A stretch of 64,000 nt of DNA from Candidatus Poseidonia alphae (GTDB lineage Archaea > Thermoplasmatota > Poseidoniia > Poseidoniales > Poseidoniaceae). Position 1 is the first letter of the stretch, and every line of letters begins with the position of its first letter. The notes beneath the pieces are model-generated. The model did not search any database and was not told where the DNA came from. It worked only from the letters and a program-made list of their open reading frames with translations. The position numbers and the translations under genes are program-made. Location: NCBI GenBank assembly GCA_002505405.1, contig DAVD01000037.1:1-64000 (forward strand), given 5' to 3'. This document shows, in pieces, positions 43,439 through 52,334 of the stretch.

Positions 43439-43678
43439 ATGGCACTGCTGAACCTTTGGTCATTGTCTCATTTTGCGATATGGTCCACTGCTGGCCGTTG
43501 GACGAACCTCAACTGGACCGTGTTTTTCGTGCTCTCCATTTCTTGGGAATGCTTTGAATGGGTCATTGACGGTCAACCGTGGGCTTCGTTCGCTGTAGAA
43601 CCGCTGGAGAACAAACTATCAGACCTTGTTGTGAACACGGTTGGGTTCTGGCTGGGTAGGCGCTTGAAAATCGATTGA
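43439..43678 (+). CDS. Small VanZ-like membrane protein
   Basis: A 79-residue protein with two to three membrane segments (SLSHFAIWSTAGRW, WTVFFVLSISWECFEWVI, LVVNTVGFWLGRRL). The pairing of an E-x-x-E-W motif in one helix with D-L-V-x-N-T-x-G-x-x-x-G in the last resembles VanZ-like/DUF2585-type proteins, here reduced to the core. Its role is unknown. It starts four bases after the second BNR lipoprotein, so it may be co-transcribed. It is convergent with phytoene synthase. Confidence 0.65.
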   Translation: MALLNLWSLSHFAIWSTAGRWTNLNWTVFFVLSISWECFEWVIDGQPWASFAVEPLENKLSDLVVNTVGFWLGRRLKID

Positions 43679-43730
43679 AGGACACCGAAACGTTGGTGCC
43701 CAAATTCTTCCAAACGTTGGAAGGTGTTGT

Positions 43731-44726
43731 TTACGAAGTAAACAGCCGTGCTTTGACCTTCCGCAGATTTAGTCTCGCACCGAGGAGAACCTTCCGCCAG
43801 AGTGAAAGTCGAACAGGTTGACTGAAGACATCACCGGACCGACGAACGATTTCCCCGAGTATGGATTGGTAAGCATCGGACATAATTTCGGGCTGTACTC
43901 GGGCTCGTGCATCAAGGTATCCAAACAGGTGGTTTGCGGATTCACGATGACGTTTAATCATCTCAACATATTCAATGATGAACCCTTTCCATGAGAGAGA
44001 TTTAGCAACATTAGGCCGTTGCAAGTCGTCAATCGAAATGCCATGAGATGCAAGAATGTCGAGAGGAAGGTAGACTCGGCCACGCTCCATATCTTCGTTG
44101 ATGTCTCGTAAAACATTGATCAATTGCATTTGAATTCCAAGGTCAACGGCGTGGAGTTGGGCTGCTCTGTCTTCATAGCCATAGATCTCAATCAAGATGA
44201 GGCCAACAGCTGACGCAACCTTGTAACAGTACGAGCGCAGTTCATCCCAAGTTTTGTTTTGTACTGGATAAAGGTCGTCTTCCATTCCTTCGAGGACAGT
44301 TTCAAAGTCGTGGATTTTGATTGGGAACCTTCCAAATACATCTTGTAAGGCGATAAAAATTGGATGATCGCTGGAGGTGATTTCATTTTCTTTGGCCTTA
44401 TGGATTTTGATTCGTATGTCGACCAGCGCCATCAGGCGTCGGCGGTGCTCCTCGTCAGGGAGCGTTGGTTCCTTACCGTCATGAATCTCGCTAATGATGC
44501 GTTGACGTGCATCGGTGGCCTCACGGAGTGAATTTGTTTCCAAAATAGAAGGTTCTTCATCTCCGTCGACGATGTCATCCACCCAACGGCAGAGTGCGTA
44601 GACGGCATGAACGGCTCTTCTCTTGTCGTACTGTAAAGCAGAAAACGATGAAAAGAAGGTTGTGGATGCTTCACGGCACACCGCCTCGCAATAGCGAAAC
44701 GCATTGTCTATCAGCAACTGCCTCAT
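43731..44726 (-). CDS. crtB: Phytoene synthase
   Basis: A 331-residue squalene/phytoene synthase. The first Asp-rich motif is YALCRWVDDIVDGDEE, with the family start TTFFSSFSALQYDKRRAVHA. The second is GIQMQLINVLRDINEDMERGRVYLPLDIL with the D-x-x-E-D signature, and YGYEDRAAQLHAVDLG lies between them. It joins two geranylgeranyl diphosphates into phytoene, the first step of carotenoid and hence retinal synthesis. It lies nine bases downstream of phytoene desaturase on the same strand. Lycopene cyclase, the beta-carotene cleavage enzyme and rhodopsin are not in this window. Confidence 0.92.
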   Translation of the reverse strand: MRQLLIDNAFRYCEAVCREASTTFFSSFSALQYDKRRAVHAVYALCRWVDDIVDGDEEPSILETNSLREATDARQRIISEIHDGKEPTLPDEEHRRRLMALVDIRIKIHKAKENEITSSDHPIFIALQDVFGRFPIKIHDFETVLEGMEDDLYPVQNKTWDELRSYCYKVASAVGLILIEIYGYEDRAAQLHAVDLGIQMQLINVLRDINEDMERGRVYLPLDILASHGISIDDLQRPNVAKSLSWKGFIIEYVEMIKRHRESANHLFGYLDARARVQPEIMSDAYQSILGEIVRRSGDVFSQPVRLSLWRKVLLGARLNLRKVKARLFTS

Positions 44727-44735
44727 GGTGATCCC

Positions 44736-46349
44736 TCAAGCGCTCGTTGGTGTTCCCGGAAGGTTTTCTTTTCGCTTTTGTTTGAGTGCATTCCGCCCTT
44801 GCTTGGAGCGCTTTCGGCTCTCAAACCACGTGTCAACTCCGTTCCAGTCAGGAATGATCCCTAGACTATCAAGAAGCAATTTGCTGCTGATTCGGGCCGA
44901 CTCATAGATGACTGGCAGTCCACTTCCAGGATGTGTTCCGCCACCAACAAGGTACAGGTTTGCGATTTCGTCAAATTGATTCTTTGGTCGGCGCCACAGC
45001 ATTTGGTCGAGGCCGTGAGCGAGGTTGAATACCGCTCCACGATAGCAGTGGTCGCCCCAATCTTCTGGAGTGATGACGAGTTCGGTTTGGATGTGCTCGC
45101 GAATGTTTTCAAAGCCGAGTTTGGCTTCAATTTGGTCAATGATTCGGTCTCGGTATGCGTCCTTTTCTTCTTCCCAGTTGATGTTTTCGTGAATGTGCGA
45201 TACTGGGACGAGGGCATAGATGGTGGAACACCCTTCAGGGGCCAGACCGGGGTCGGTAACACATGCGTTCTGGACATAGACCGAGGGGTCGTCCCATGTG
45301 ATTCTGTGATGTTCCTCAATGTCTTCAAGATTGGATTCGTAATTTTCTGAGGCATAGATTTGGTGATGCGGAAGGTTGTCAAATGTTTTGTTAACGCCGA
45401 GATAGAGCATGAAGGTGGAACAAGAGTACTTTTTCTTGTCCAATTTTTTATTGTTCCACTTCTTTCGAGACTTGTCAGGGAACAGTTGTGTCATTCCGTT
45501 AGCAAAGTCGGCGTTCATGATGACTCGGTCAGCGAGGAAATCGCCCTCTTTTGTGGTCACTCCCTTGATCGCTTTTCCATCCATGATCACCTTCTCGACT
45601 TCTTCTTCCATGCGGAAGGTAACACCAAGGTCACGTGCTATGCCCGCCATGCGTTCACTAACGCTGCCGAGTCCACCCATGGGATGGAAGATTCCGTATT
45701 CGTATTCAAGATAAGCAAGCATGGTAAACAGGCTGGGGCAATTGAAGGGTGACATTCCCAAATACTTGGTTTGGAACGACATAGCAAGCATGAGGCGGTC
45801 ATCATCAAAGAGTTTCATCAGGTCACCAGCCACGCTTCGTTGTGGGCGGAGCACACTCGCAACGCGGAAGGCTCGCTTTGAGAGCAGGTCGGTTGGGCCG
45901 TACCAAGGCTCTTGTAGGCATGCTTTGGACTTGTTGAGTTTGTTGCTGTTGTCCTCAACGTAGCGCTTGAATGCCTCAGCATTGCTGTCACCAGAAAGGG
46001 TTCGAATTCGCTCGGTCATCTCAGTGAGGTCGCTTGTGCAATCAAGTTGACCTCCTTGTCCGAAAATGAGGCGGTAGTTCATGTCAAGTTTGTTGAGTTT
46101 CAGTTCTTCATGGGCATCCATTCCAATGGCTTTGAAGATGTCTTCAATCACTTCGGGATAGTGGAAAAATGTTGGGCCAAGGTCGAACTTATAGCCATCT
46201 CGCTCAAACACCTTATTCCGGCCACCAACAGCCTTAGAACGCTCAAAAACGGTAACGTCAACGCCGGATTTTGCAAGCAAGAGGGAGGATGCAAGACCTC
46301 CGGGTCCCGCCCCGATTATAGCCACTTTTGGTCGTGCAGTCGTGCTCAT
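44736..46349 (-). CDS. crtI: Phytoene desaturase
   Basis: A 537-residue CrtI-type FAD enzyme. It has the dinucleotide motif VAIIGAGPGGLASSLLLAKSG with VTVFERSKAVGGRNKVFERDGYKFDLGPT (shown here as adjacent segments), the central MGGLGSVSERMAGIARDLG, and the C-terminal NLYLVGGGTHPGSGLPVIYESARISSKLL, ending in a basic tail with many Lys/Arg. It converts phytoene to lycopene (bacterial one-enzyme route). The gene appears to have its own promoter (TATA-like box at 46372-46379, 23 bases before the ATG). It leads directly into crtB. Confidence 0.92.
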   Translation of the reverse strand: MSTTARPKVAIIGAGPGGLASSLLLAKSGVDVTVFERSKAVGGRNKVFERDGYKFDLGPTFFHYPEVIEDIFKAIGMDAHEELKLNKLDMNYRLIFGQGGQLDCTSDLTEMTERIRTLSGDSNAEAFKRYVEDNSNKLNKSKACLQEPWYGPTDLLSKRAFRVASVLRPQRSVAGDLMKLFDDDRLMLAMSFQTKYLGMSPFNCPSLFTMLAYLEYEYGIFHPMGGLGSVSERMAGIARDLGVTFRMEEEVEKVIMDGKAIKGVTTKEGDFLADRVIMNADFANGMTQLFPDKSRKKWNNKKLDKKKYSCSTFMLYLGVNKTFDNLPHHQIYASENYESNLEDIEEHHRITWDDPSVYVQNACVTDPGLAPEGCSTIYALVPVSHIHENINWEEEKDAYRDRIIDQIEAKLGFENIREHIQTELVITPEDWGDHCYRGAVFNLAHGLDQMLWRRPKNQFDEIANLYLVGGGTHPGSGLPVIYESARISSKLLLDSLGIIPDWNGVDTWFESRKRSKQGRNALKQKRKENLPGTPTSA

Positions 46350-46371
46350 AGCTTATGTGGATTCGATTGGA

Positions 46372-46379
46372 CATATAAA
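46372..46379 (-). promoter_or_regulatory. TATA-like box of crtI
   Basis: The minus strand reads TTTATATG, ending 23 bases before the crtI ATG. This is right for a leaderless archaeal transcript. The same eight bases precede ribA at nearly the same distance. Confidence 0.6.
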
Positions 46380-46440
46380 GGCAGGTTTTTAGCCGCAAAT
46401 TTATGAAGCCGGAAAATATCATTATTGCGCGCCAAAGAGG

Positions 46441-47670
46441 TCACTTGATAATTGAATGAGGGTCAATCAAAACCGAGAATTCATCAAGATACGGCCCCAT
46501 TGAGCTGATAAGGTCAACTTCAGGGTGCCCTTTGAGCACCATTCCATCCATGTACATGAGGGAACGAATAATTGGAAATGCTTCTTCGCCGAAGGAACAT
46601 CCCGCCAGTACAGCAGCCTTGACCGTCTTCATCATCTGCTCGGTGAGGGAGACTTCACTCACGGAAGTACCAACAAACCCGTCGTAGAGGCTGTTCATGG
46701 AATCGTAATATGTCTGAAGTGTTTTCCCAGTGGGTTGAACGTCCGCCATCGTAAGCATGGCATCGTAAGCGTGACGCAGTTCCCCTTTGGCGAGGAAGTA
46801 GAAGAATCCAAACAAAGCATTCCGGACATGATCCGGAGCGTTGCAAATCGCTCCAGTATCAATAAAGATGAAGTTGCCTTTGTCGTCCATCATCGCGTTA
46901 CCGGGATGAAGGTCGCCATGGAATGTGCCGATTCCGAACATAAACGCTCCATGGATGCGAAACAATTCAAGCATGTCGGGCCAACTGAGCGTTCCCTCCG
47001 CCAGGTGTTGCTCAAGGGTAGGGTGAACGATTTCTTCCATAACGAGTACGTGGCGGTTCGAGAGTTCATCCCACATTTTTGGGAAACGAAGCTTAGGCAT
47101 AGGGAAGTTCTTCTCGATTTCGTCCGCCTTGGAGATCAAGTCGTTCCGCCCCGATATCTCATTTGTAAGGTTTAACTCACGAAGTGTGTAATCTTCGATG
47201 TGAGCCAAAAGTCCAATCGGGTTGCCCACCTTTCTCAGTTTACGACGGAAGAACAGCCCAATCGTTATCCATCGCTTCATGCGTCGTACGTCTCGTTTGA
47301 ACGAGACTTCAAAATCGGCTTTGATGATTTTGACGACGACCTTACTCCCATCGTTGAGGACACCGCGATGAATTTGCCCGATGCTAGCGGCAGCAAAGGG
47401 TTCCTTGTCCAGACTTTTGAAATGGTCCATGAACCCCGAAGGAGCGAACCGTTGGAGTAGATTTTGCGAATCTTCCGTTGGAATGGTTGCTCCTCTGCTG
47501 TACAACTGCTGGAGCTCTATGCAGCGGTCGGGGTCAATAAGGTCGGGCCGAAGGGCAAAGATTTGGCCAAGCTTGACCGCCAACAAGCCCATGGATTGTA
47601 TGGCATCGACATCGATTGGTTTTTTCCCCTTCAGTTGCCGGAAGAAGCGAAGGAAGGTCAAGAGTTTCAT
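46441..47670 (-). CDS. ABC1/UbiB (AarF) family atypical kinase
   Basis: A 409-residue UbiB-like protein. The family-specific KxGQ motif is LLAVKLGQIFALRPDLI, the Ala-rich nucleotide loop is PFAAASIGQIHRG in place of a Gly-rich loop, the Lys strand is KVVVKIIKA, the hinge is VLVMEEIV, and the catalytic loop HGDLHPGNAMMDD is followed by FIFIDTG. The family supports isoprenoid lipid (quinone, carotenoid-associated) metabolism as an ATPase or kinase. Placement directly before crtI-crtB fits a role with membrane isoprenoids in this archaeon. It is 17 bases downstream of the TrmB-like gene, likely on the same transcript. Confidence 0.9.
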   Translation of the reverse strand: MKLLTFLRFFRQLKGKKPIDVDAIQSMGLLAVKLGQIFALRPDLIDPDRCIELQQLYSRGATIPTEDSQNLLQRFAPSGFMDHFKSLDKEPFAAASIGQIHRGVLNDGSKVVVKIIKADFEVSFKRDVRRMKRWITIGLFFRRKLRKVGNPIGLLAHIEDYTLRELNLTNEISGRNDLISKADEIEKNFPMPKLRFPKMWDELSNRHVLVMEEIVHPTLEQHLAEGTLSWPDMLELFRIHGAFMFGIGTFHGDLHPGNAMMDDKGNFIFIDTGAICNAPDHVRNALFGFFYFLAKGELRHAYDAMLTMADVQPTGKTLQTYYDSMNSLYDGFVGTSVSEVSLTEQMMKTVKAAVLAGCSFGEEAFPIIRSLMYMDGMVLKGHPEVDLISSMGPYLDEFSVLIDPHSIIK

Positions 47671-47687
47671 GGCCGTTCACCTTTGGT

Positions 47688-49088
47688 TCAGTCAACCAAT
47701 TCCATGGCTTTTGGTTCGTGACGATGAATGAGGTAGTGCCACAGGTTGTCCGATGTTCCTTTTCCTTCCGTGCGTTGAATGACGACGTTAGCATCTTTCG
47801 TGAACCGAGTTGAGAGAGCACCTTCGATGATCCCATCGTCCATTTCCCACATGGGTAATGCATCCGGGTCAGATACAGGCGGGTGGTTGAGGCCGACAAT
47901 AACATGAAACTGAGGGTCAACATCGTATTGCAACATGCCCAATCCAGCATGCTCCCACCAGTCCATCATCTCATCGAGAAATTCGATATCATTTTCTATA
48001 GAGCGGAGGGAGAAGGCGATTTCACGGCCAACACGGTTTCCGATTTGACGAAGCATCCGCCCCAAGTCAATCCCCAACACTTTCAGGTTCGAAAGTTTTC
48101 CTTCGGTAAGTTGCTTTCGAGCTTCATTGACTTCCTGTCCGGCAGCAAAAAAGGCCTCGGGGTCAAACGGGGTGTCCCCTTCCGGAAACTCACCGTCAAA
48201 GCCAAGGGCCACTGAGACATTTTTCAAGAACGAACCTTCACCGATTGTCAGGCGTAGCGGGTCATTGATTTGGTTCTCAGTAAATCGAGCTCGGGCAGTT
48301 TCCAATGGAACTGCGGCCTCCCAAATTGCATCGATGAGATGGAGGTGTGCTTGTGAGAAGGGTGACGACTCAATGATGAGCGCAGCATCTTCTTTTCCAC
48401 GTCCGACGGGGTTGTCTTCGATGTTCAAGTATTGAATGACTTCAGACTGGTCTTGGACGAATCCAAGCGAATCCAATTCGTCAGAATGACGCACCTCAAT
48501 ACTTGAGTTGAGTTGGTCAAAGAACCGGAGTGTGCGTCCATCAAGATGTGTAATGATTTGCACGACTACACCGCGTACAGCTGCTGTGTTAACTGCCTCC
48601 AAAGCATCTGGGTTGCGGCAGAGGTGAAGAATTCCAAATTGACCGAGAAGGAGAATCAATCGCTCTTCCGATTCGTTAGCCATCTTTTGAAGCCTGTTGT
48701 AGATGTGGGTGCGTTCTTTGAGCACAGCGAACCGTGGGTCGTCAATGTCACGTCGTTGCTTCTCGTACGACGCATCGCTCTCTGTAATGCCCTGGGAAAG
48801 GTCTTCAAAACCACCAACCAATCGGTCGAGTTGCTGCTTTCGTGATTGGATGATGTGTTCCATGGCTTCATTGACACGGAGGCTGGAAAAGAGCATTGGG
48901 CGGTCAGCTGTAGCCGTAACGATCCCCATCTCTTGCAGTCGAGAGAGACTGTTGTAGGCGTCCAAGCGTGTGGTGTTGAGCTCCTTAGCAAGTTCGGATG
49001 CCTTCATTTTTGGACGAGACCCGAGGATGAGGATGGAGCGCACCTCGCGTTCATTGAGGCCTGCCTCGAGGAGGAGTTCTTCCCACAT
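47688..49088 (-). CDS. TrmB-family transcriptional regulator with extended C-terminal domain
   Basis: A 466-residue protein. The N-terminal winged helix is the TrmB type: GLNEREVRSILILGSRPKMK, then ASELAKELNTTRLDAYNSLS and LQEMGIVTATADRPMLFSSL. A coiled linker follows (about 75-120), then the PLD-like sugar-sensing domain found in TrmB proteins (AAVRGVVVQIITHLDG and DAALIIESSPFSQAHL). The last 200 residues are a less familiar extension. TrmB proteins repress or activate in response to a ligand, classically sugars. Encoded among carotenoid, riboflavin and peroxide-defence genes, it is the obvious candidate regulator of this cluster. ATG 49088 follows GGAGGTG and starts one base after the peroxiredoxin stop. 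Confidence 0.85.
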   Translation of the reverse strand: MWEELLLEAGLNEREVRSILILGSRPKMKASELAKELNTTRLDAYNSLSRLQEMGIVTATADRPMLFSSLRVNEAMEHIIQSRKQQLDRLVGGFEDLSQGITESDASYEKQRRDIDDPRFAVLKERTHIYNRLQKMANESEERLILLLGQFGILHLCRNPDALEAVNTAAVRGVVVQIITHLDGRTLRFFDQLNSSIEVRHSDELDSLGFVQDQSEVIQYLNIEDNPVGRGKEDAALIIESSPFSQAHLHLIDAIWEAAVPLETARARFTENQINDPLRLTIGEGSFLKNVSVALGFDGEFPEGDTPFDPEAFFAAGQEVNEARKQLTEGKLSNLKVLGIDLGRMLRQIGNRVGREIAFSLRSIENDIEFLDEMMDWWEHAGLGMLQYDVDPQFHVIVGLNHPPVSDPDALPMWEMDDGIIEGALSTRFTKDANVVIQRTEGKGTSDNLWHYLIHRHEPKAMELVD

Positions 49089-49089
49089 T

Positions 49090-49557
49090 TCACTCACCTC
49101 CGGCGACCGTGGATATGTCTCCGAGAATCTTTGCGACGTGGCGGCGTGGCCTGAACAACCAGTCGTACACGTATTGAATGGTATTGTCGGGCCCTATGAG
49201 GAACGATGACTTGGCGGGAAACTGGCCGAGGTGCATCGGCACATTGTACATCGTGCCCACAATTCGTTCGGGGTCAGCGAGTAAAGGGAAGGGCAAATCT
49301 CCGAGTTCAAGTTTGAACGATGCTTGTTCTTCAACCGTGCCTGGGCCGATTCCAACAATTGAGCACCCAGCGGACTGGAACAGGTCGTGTTGTTGTTTGA
49401 AGGTCAGGCACCCTCGTTTGCACGTGGGAGAGTTGTGTCTTGAGTAGAAGAAAACGACGCGCCATGTGCCGTTGAGTGAGGCGCTGTCAAAGACATCTCC
49501 TGTATCGGTTTCAAGTTTAAATTGGGGGGCCGGTTGGCCGACGAGATTTATTTTCAT
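49090..49557 (-). CDS. Peroxiredoxin (AhpC/TSA, BCP-like)
   Basis: A 155-residue peroxiredoxin: VGQPAPQFKLETDTGDVFD, WRVVFFYSRHNSPTCKRGC with the peroxidatic Cys in the P-T-C position and a second Cys four residues later, then CSIVGIGPGTVEEQASFKLE and PFPLLADPERIVGTMYNV. It reduces hydroperoxides using thioredoxin-like donors. The extra nearby Cys suggests an intramolecular disulfide as in BCP/PrxQ. The substitution of F-F-Y-S-R-H for the usual F-Y-P-x-D is unusual. It sits between ribA and the TrmB-like gene; its 3' end contains the Shine-Dalgarno of the latter. Confidence 0.88.
   Translation of the reverse strand: MKINLVGQPAPQFKLETDTGDVFDSASLNGTWRVVFFYSRHNSPTCKRGCLTFKQQHDLFQSAGCSIVGIGPGTVEEQASFKLELGDLPFPLLADPERIVGTMYNVPMHLGQFPAKSSFLIGPDNTIQYVYDWLFRPRRHVAKILGDISTVAGGE
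49095..49101 (-). promoter_or_regulatory. Shine-Dalgarno of the TrmB-like gene
   Basis: GGAGGTG on the minus strand, inside the last codons of the peroxiredoxin gene, six bases before ATG 49088. It decides against an upstream GTG start at 49097, which overlaps the element. Confidence 0.6.
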
Positions 49558-49566
49558 TTGAATTCC

Positions 49567-50178
49567 TCAGACCGGTAGTATGTGGCCCATTCTATCGGCC
49601 TTGGTCTGTAGATATGAACGGTTCTGTGCGCAATGCCCTACAATGATGGGCACTCGCGACTTGACCTCGATGCCGTAGTCCATGAGTTGAGCCTTCTTGT
49701 CGGGGTTGTTGGTAATCAATTCTACAGAGGTGACGCCCATTGAATAGAGCATTTCCGCAGCGAAATCATAGGTGCGCCCGTCTGCAGGAAGGCCAAGCGC
49801 TAGGTTTGCATCCAGTGTGTCGTATCCGATGTCTTGAAGGGCGTAGGCTTGCATTTTTGAATACAGGCCAATCCCTCTCCCTTCTTGTCGCAGGTAGACA
49901 ATGGCTCCGCTTCCTGCTTCTTGAACGGCTTTCATCGAGGCTTGGAGTTGCGGGCCGCAATCACAGCGGAGCGATCCAAATGCGTCTCCGGTTAGACATT
50001 CCGAGTGCATGCGAACGAGCGGTGTTCCTTGAGAGATATCTCCTACATAGAGGACGGAGTGCTCCTTGCCGTCGCTAGGGTCTCTGAACGCACGAATTCG
50101 AAATTCTCCGTGCTCGGTGGGTAGGATGGCGTCCGCCTGGGGTTTGGGTGTCACTAGTAGTGCGCTTGGTGCTTGCAT
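49567..50178 (-). CDS. ribA: GTP cyclohydrolase II
   Basis: A 203-residue bacterial-type RibA. It has VRMHSECLTGDAFGSLRCDCGPQL with the three zinc Cys (shown as adjacent segments), AIVYLRQEGRGIGLYSKMQAY with the catalytic Tyr/Arg region, YDTLDANLALGLPADGR, and VTSVELITNNPDKKAQLMDYGI. It opens GTP to start riboflavin synthesis, supplying FAD for the photolyase and phytoene desaturase. Many archaea use an unrelated GTP cyclohydrolase III, so this is a bacterial acquisition or replacement. ATG 50178 follows a TATA-like box by 23 bases; an upstream ATG at 50250 would lie across the promoter. Confidence 0.92.
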   Translation of the reverse strand: MQAPSALLVTPKPQADAILPTEHGEFRIRAFRDPSDGKEHSVLYVGDISQGTPLVRMHSECLTGDAFGSLRCDCGPQLQASMKAVQEAGSGAIVYLRQEGRGIGLYSKMQAYALQDIGYDTLDANLALGLPADGRTYDFAAEMLYSMGVTSVELITNNPDKKAQLMDYGIEVKSRVPIIVGHCAQNRSYLQTKADRMGHILPV

Positions 50179-50201
50179 GTTAAAAAAAATATACATTTTT
50201 A

Positions 50202-50209
50202 CATATAAA
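50202..50209 (-). promoter_or_regulatory. TATA-like box of ribA
   Basis: TTTATATG on the minus strand, 23-24 bases before the ribA ATG, in a very AT-rich stretch. It is identical to the crtI box and similarly placed, consistent with leaderless transcription. Confidence 0.6.
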
Positions 50210-50276
50210 CTGCTGTTCACATCCGGCCAAAGGGCTAAACGGTTCTTCATATAGTGAGTGATGAAATTTTGGTGTT

Positions 50277-50780
50277 ATGGGCAGACTGATGTGCGATTTA
50301 GGGGTTGCAGCACGGGTCGTCCAAAACAACAAAATTTTACTCGTCCAAGAAGCCAGAGGAAGGTTCTCTGGTTGCTGGGGTTTGCCGAAAGGGCACGTTG
50401 AGGCAGGTGAAAGTCCGGAACAGGCTGTACTACGAGAGTTGGTTGAAGAAACCGAACTCAGTGGTGTCGTTCTCGGCCTAGCTGCAGTCCGCACCGCTCT
50501 CAAGAGCGATGACCCAGCGGTTTTCTTGTGCTACGATGTGGCCAGTAGAACCTCTTCGATCATCGACCAATCCGACGAGATCTCTGCAGCGGGCTGGTAT
50601 TCCCTCATGCAATTAAACCAACTGACTTGGGTTTCTGAGACCATGCAACAACTCGCTATTGATGGTTTGAGCCAACGACAAACAATGGAGGCCACCAATG
50701 GTTTGACCCCACGAGACACCCCATATGCTGTTTACAGAACGAATCGAAACCTCATGACCAACACGGGGGTCTCGCTGTGA
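50277..50780 (+). CDS. Nudix hydrolase
   Basis: A 167-residue Nudix protein. The box reads GHVEAGESPEQAVLRELVEE followed by TEL, matching G-x5-E-x7-R-E-x-x-E-E. Upstream strands are VAARVVQNNKILLVQEA and WGLPKG. It hydrolyses a nucleoside diphosphate derivative; the substrate could be an oxidised nucleotide, NADH, FAD or a sugar nucleotide. Its stop overlaps the GTG start of the photolyase gene by four bases (GTGA), so a linked role in DNA or flavin upkeep is plausible. A TTCATATAG stretch 23-31 bases upstream may be its TATA box. It is divergent from ribA with a 98-base shared promoter region. Confidence 0.88.
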   Translation: MGRLMCDLGVAARVVQNNKILLVQEARGRFSGCWGLPKGHVEAGESPEQAVLRELVEETELSGVVLGLAAVRTALKSDDPAVFLCYDVASRTSSIIDQSDEISAAGWYSLMQLNQLTWVSETMQQLAIDGLSQRQTMEATNGLTPRDTPYAVYRTNRNLMTNTGVSL

Positions 50781-52321
50781 TTCCACCTGGAAGACTCAAC
50801 GTTCACGGAGCGCTCAATACCAAGGGCAATTTCGTTGTCTATTGGATGACATCAGCACGCCGAGCCCACTGGAATCACGCGCTAGAACACGCAGTAGATT
50901 TGGCCAACCAACACCAACAACCGCTCGTTGTGATCGAATGTCTTGCTCTCAACCACCGGTGGGCCAACGACCGCATCTCAACGTTTGTCCTCCAAGGAAT
51001 GATTGACAATCGGGCCGCCTTCGCTCAGACCGGAGTCACTTATATCCCGTATGTCGAAACTCGGCCTAAGGAGGCTTCAGGTCTCCTCGAAGTTTGGCTA
51101 AAAGAAGCAACAGCATGCGTGATTGATGACTTTCCAACGTATTATCCTCGCCATGTTCTCGACACCGCATTGCAGTTCAATACCTGCGAACTTCACGTCG
51201 TCGATTCAAACGGCTTCATGGCTATGCGGGCTCAAGGCCGTGACTTTACTACTGCCTACTCGCTTCGCCGTCACCTGCACAAAACCATTCTCGAACACAT
51301 GTATGAATTTCCGCTCGCCAACCCGCTGGACAACGCCAGAAACCTCCCTATGATCGATGCAACACTGATCGAGGACATTTTCGCAAAAAGCAACACCCCC
51401 CTTACTCCATACGAATACCTATGGCGGGTTGCCGAAGGAGGGGATGTCGGGAAAAACGCGCTCTCCAAGCTTAAAATCGACCACATGGTCCCTCCTGTTC
51501 TCACCAAAAAAGGAGGGAGCGTTGAAGCCCGTCGGCGATGGAAAGAATTCTTGAGCAAACGACTTGTCAACTACAACGAGATGCGCAACCAACCCCAAGA
51601 AAAGGGTGCGAGTGGAATTTCACCCTGGCTTCATTTTGGCCACATTGGTATTCATCAAATCATCAACGAGATTTTTACCGCTTACAGGTGGGACGTCTCA
51701 ATGGTCACTCCCCCTAACGATGGACGAAGAAGCGGTTGGTGGGGCCTTCCCGAACCCGTTGAGGCTTTCCTTGACCAAATCATCACTTGGAGGGACATTG
51801 GATTCATTCATTGCGCGATGAACCCCGACCACACGGAATTCTCCTCGCTCCCGCAATGGGCCCAAACCACCTTGGCAGAGCATTCAAACGACGAACGCCC
51901 TTACATCTACACCTTTGAACAGTTTGAAAAGGCCCAAACCCACGACCCACTTTGGAATGCTGCTCAACAACAATTGAGGCAAGAAGGCATTATTCACAAT
52001 TATTTGCGAATGCTTTGGGGCAAGAAAATACTGGAATGGTCACCCGACCCCCAAACAGCGATGGAATGGATGATTGCCCTCAATGACCGATGGGCCCTCG
52101 ACGGGCGAGATCCAAATTCATACACCGGTATCGGATGGGTATTGGGCAAGTTTGACCGTGGTTGGACTGAACGCGATGTCTTCGGAAAAATAAGGTGCAT
52201 GACCAGCGCTTCAACCATGCGTAAATTCAAAACCAAAGCCTACATCGAAAAATACAGTCAAGGGCACACCCAACAAACCGTGTTGGGTTCGGGCCCTTCA
52301 CTTTACACCGCTCACCAATGA
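50777..52321 (+). CDS. phr: Class II deoxyribodipyrimidine photolyase
   Basis: A 514-residue photolyase/cryptochrome family protein of the class II type. The N-terminal antenna domain has FVVYWMTSARRAHWNHALEH, a hallmark of class II enzymes, and VVIECLALNHRWANDR. The FAD-binding helical domain shows GISPWLHFGHIGIHQI, WRDIGFIHCAMNPD, HNYLRMLWGKKILEWSPDP, and ALNDRWALDGRDPNSYTGIGW (shown as segments). It repairs cyclobutane pyrimidine dimers using blue light and FADH. GTG 50777 overlaps the Nudix stop. With uvrC elsewhere in the window the organism has both light and dark repair of UV damage, fitting a sunlit habitat. Confidence 0.92.
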   Translation: MIPPGRLNVHGALNTKGNFVVYWMTSARRAHWNHALEHAVDLANQHQQPLVVIECLALNHRWANDRISTFVLQGMIDNRAAFAQTGVTYIPYVETRPKEASGLLEVWLKEATACVIDDFPTYYPRHVLDTALQFNTCELHVVDSNGFMAMRAQGRDFTTAYSLRRHLHKTILEHMYEFPLANPLDNARNLPMIDATLIEDIFAKSNTPLTPYEYLWRVAEGGDVGKNALSKLKIDHMVPPVLTKKGGSVEARRRWKEFLSKRLVNYNEMRNQPQEKGASGISPWLHFGHIGIHQIINEIFTAYRWDVSMVTPPNDGRRSGWWGLPEPVEAFLDQIITWRDIGFIHCAMNPDHTEFSSLPQWAQTTLAEHSNDERPYIYTFEQFEKAQTHDPLWNAAQQQLRQEGIIHNYLRMLWGKKILEWSPDPQTAMEWMIALNDRWALDGRDPNSYTGIGWVLGKFDRGWTERDVFGKIRCMTSASTMRKFKTKAYIEKYSQGHTQQTVLGSGPSLYTAHQ

Positions 52322-52334
52322 GAGACGATTGCAG

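Noticed and set aside
46005..46020. GGTTCGAATTC resembling a tRNA T-loop
   Set aside because: It lies inside crtI in a conserved coding region, with no acceptor or anticodon stems around it. No tRNA was recognised anywhere in the window.
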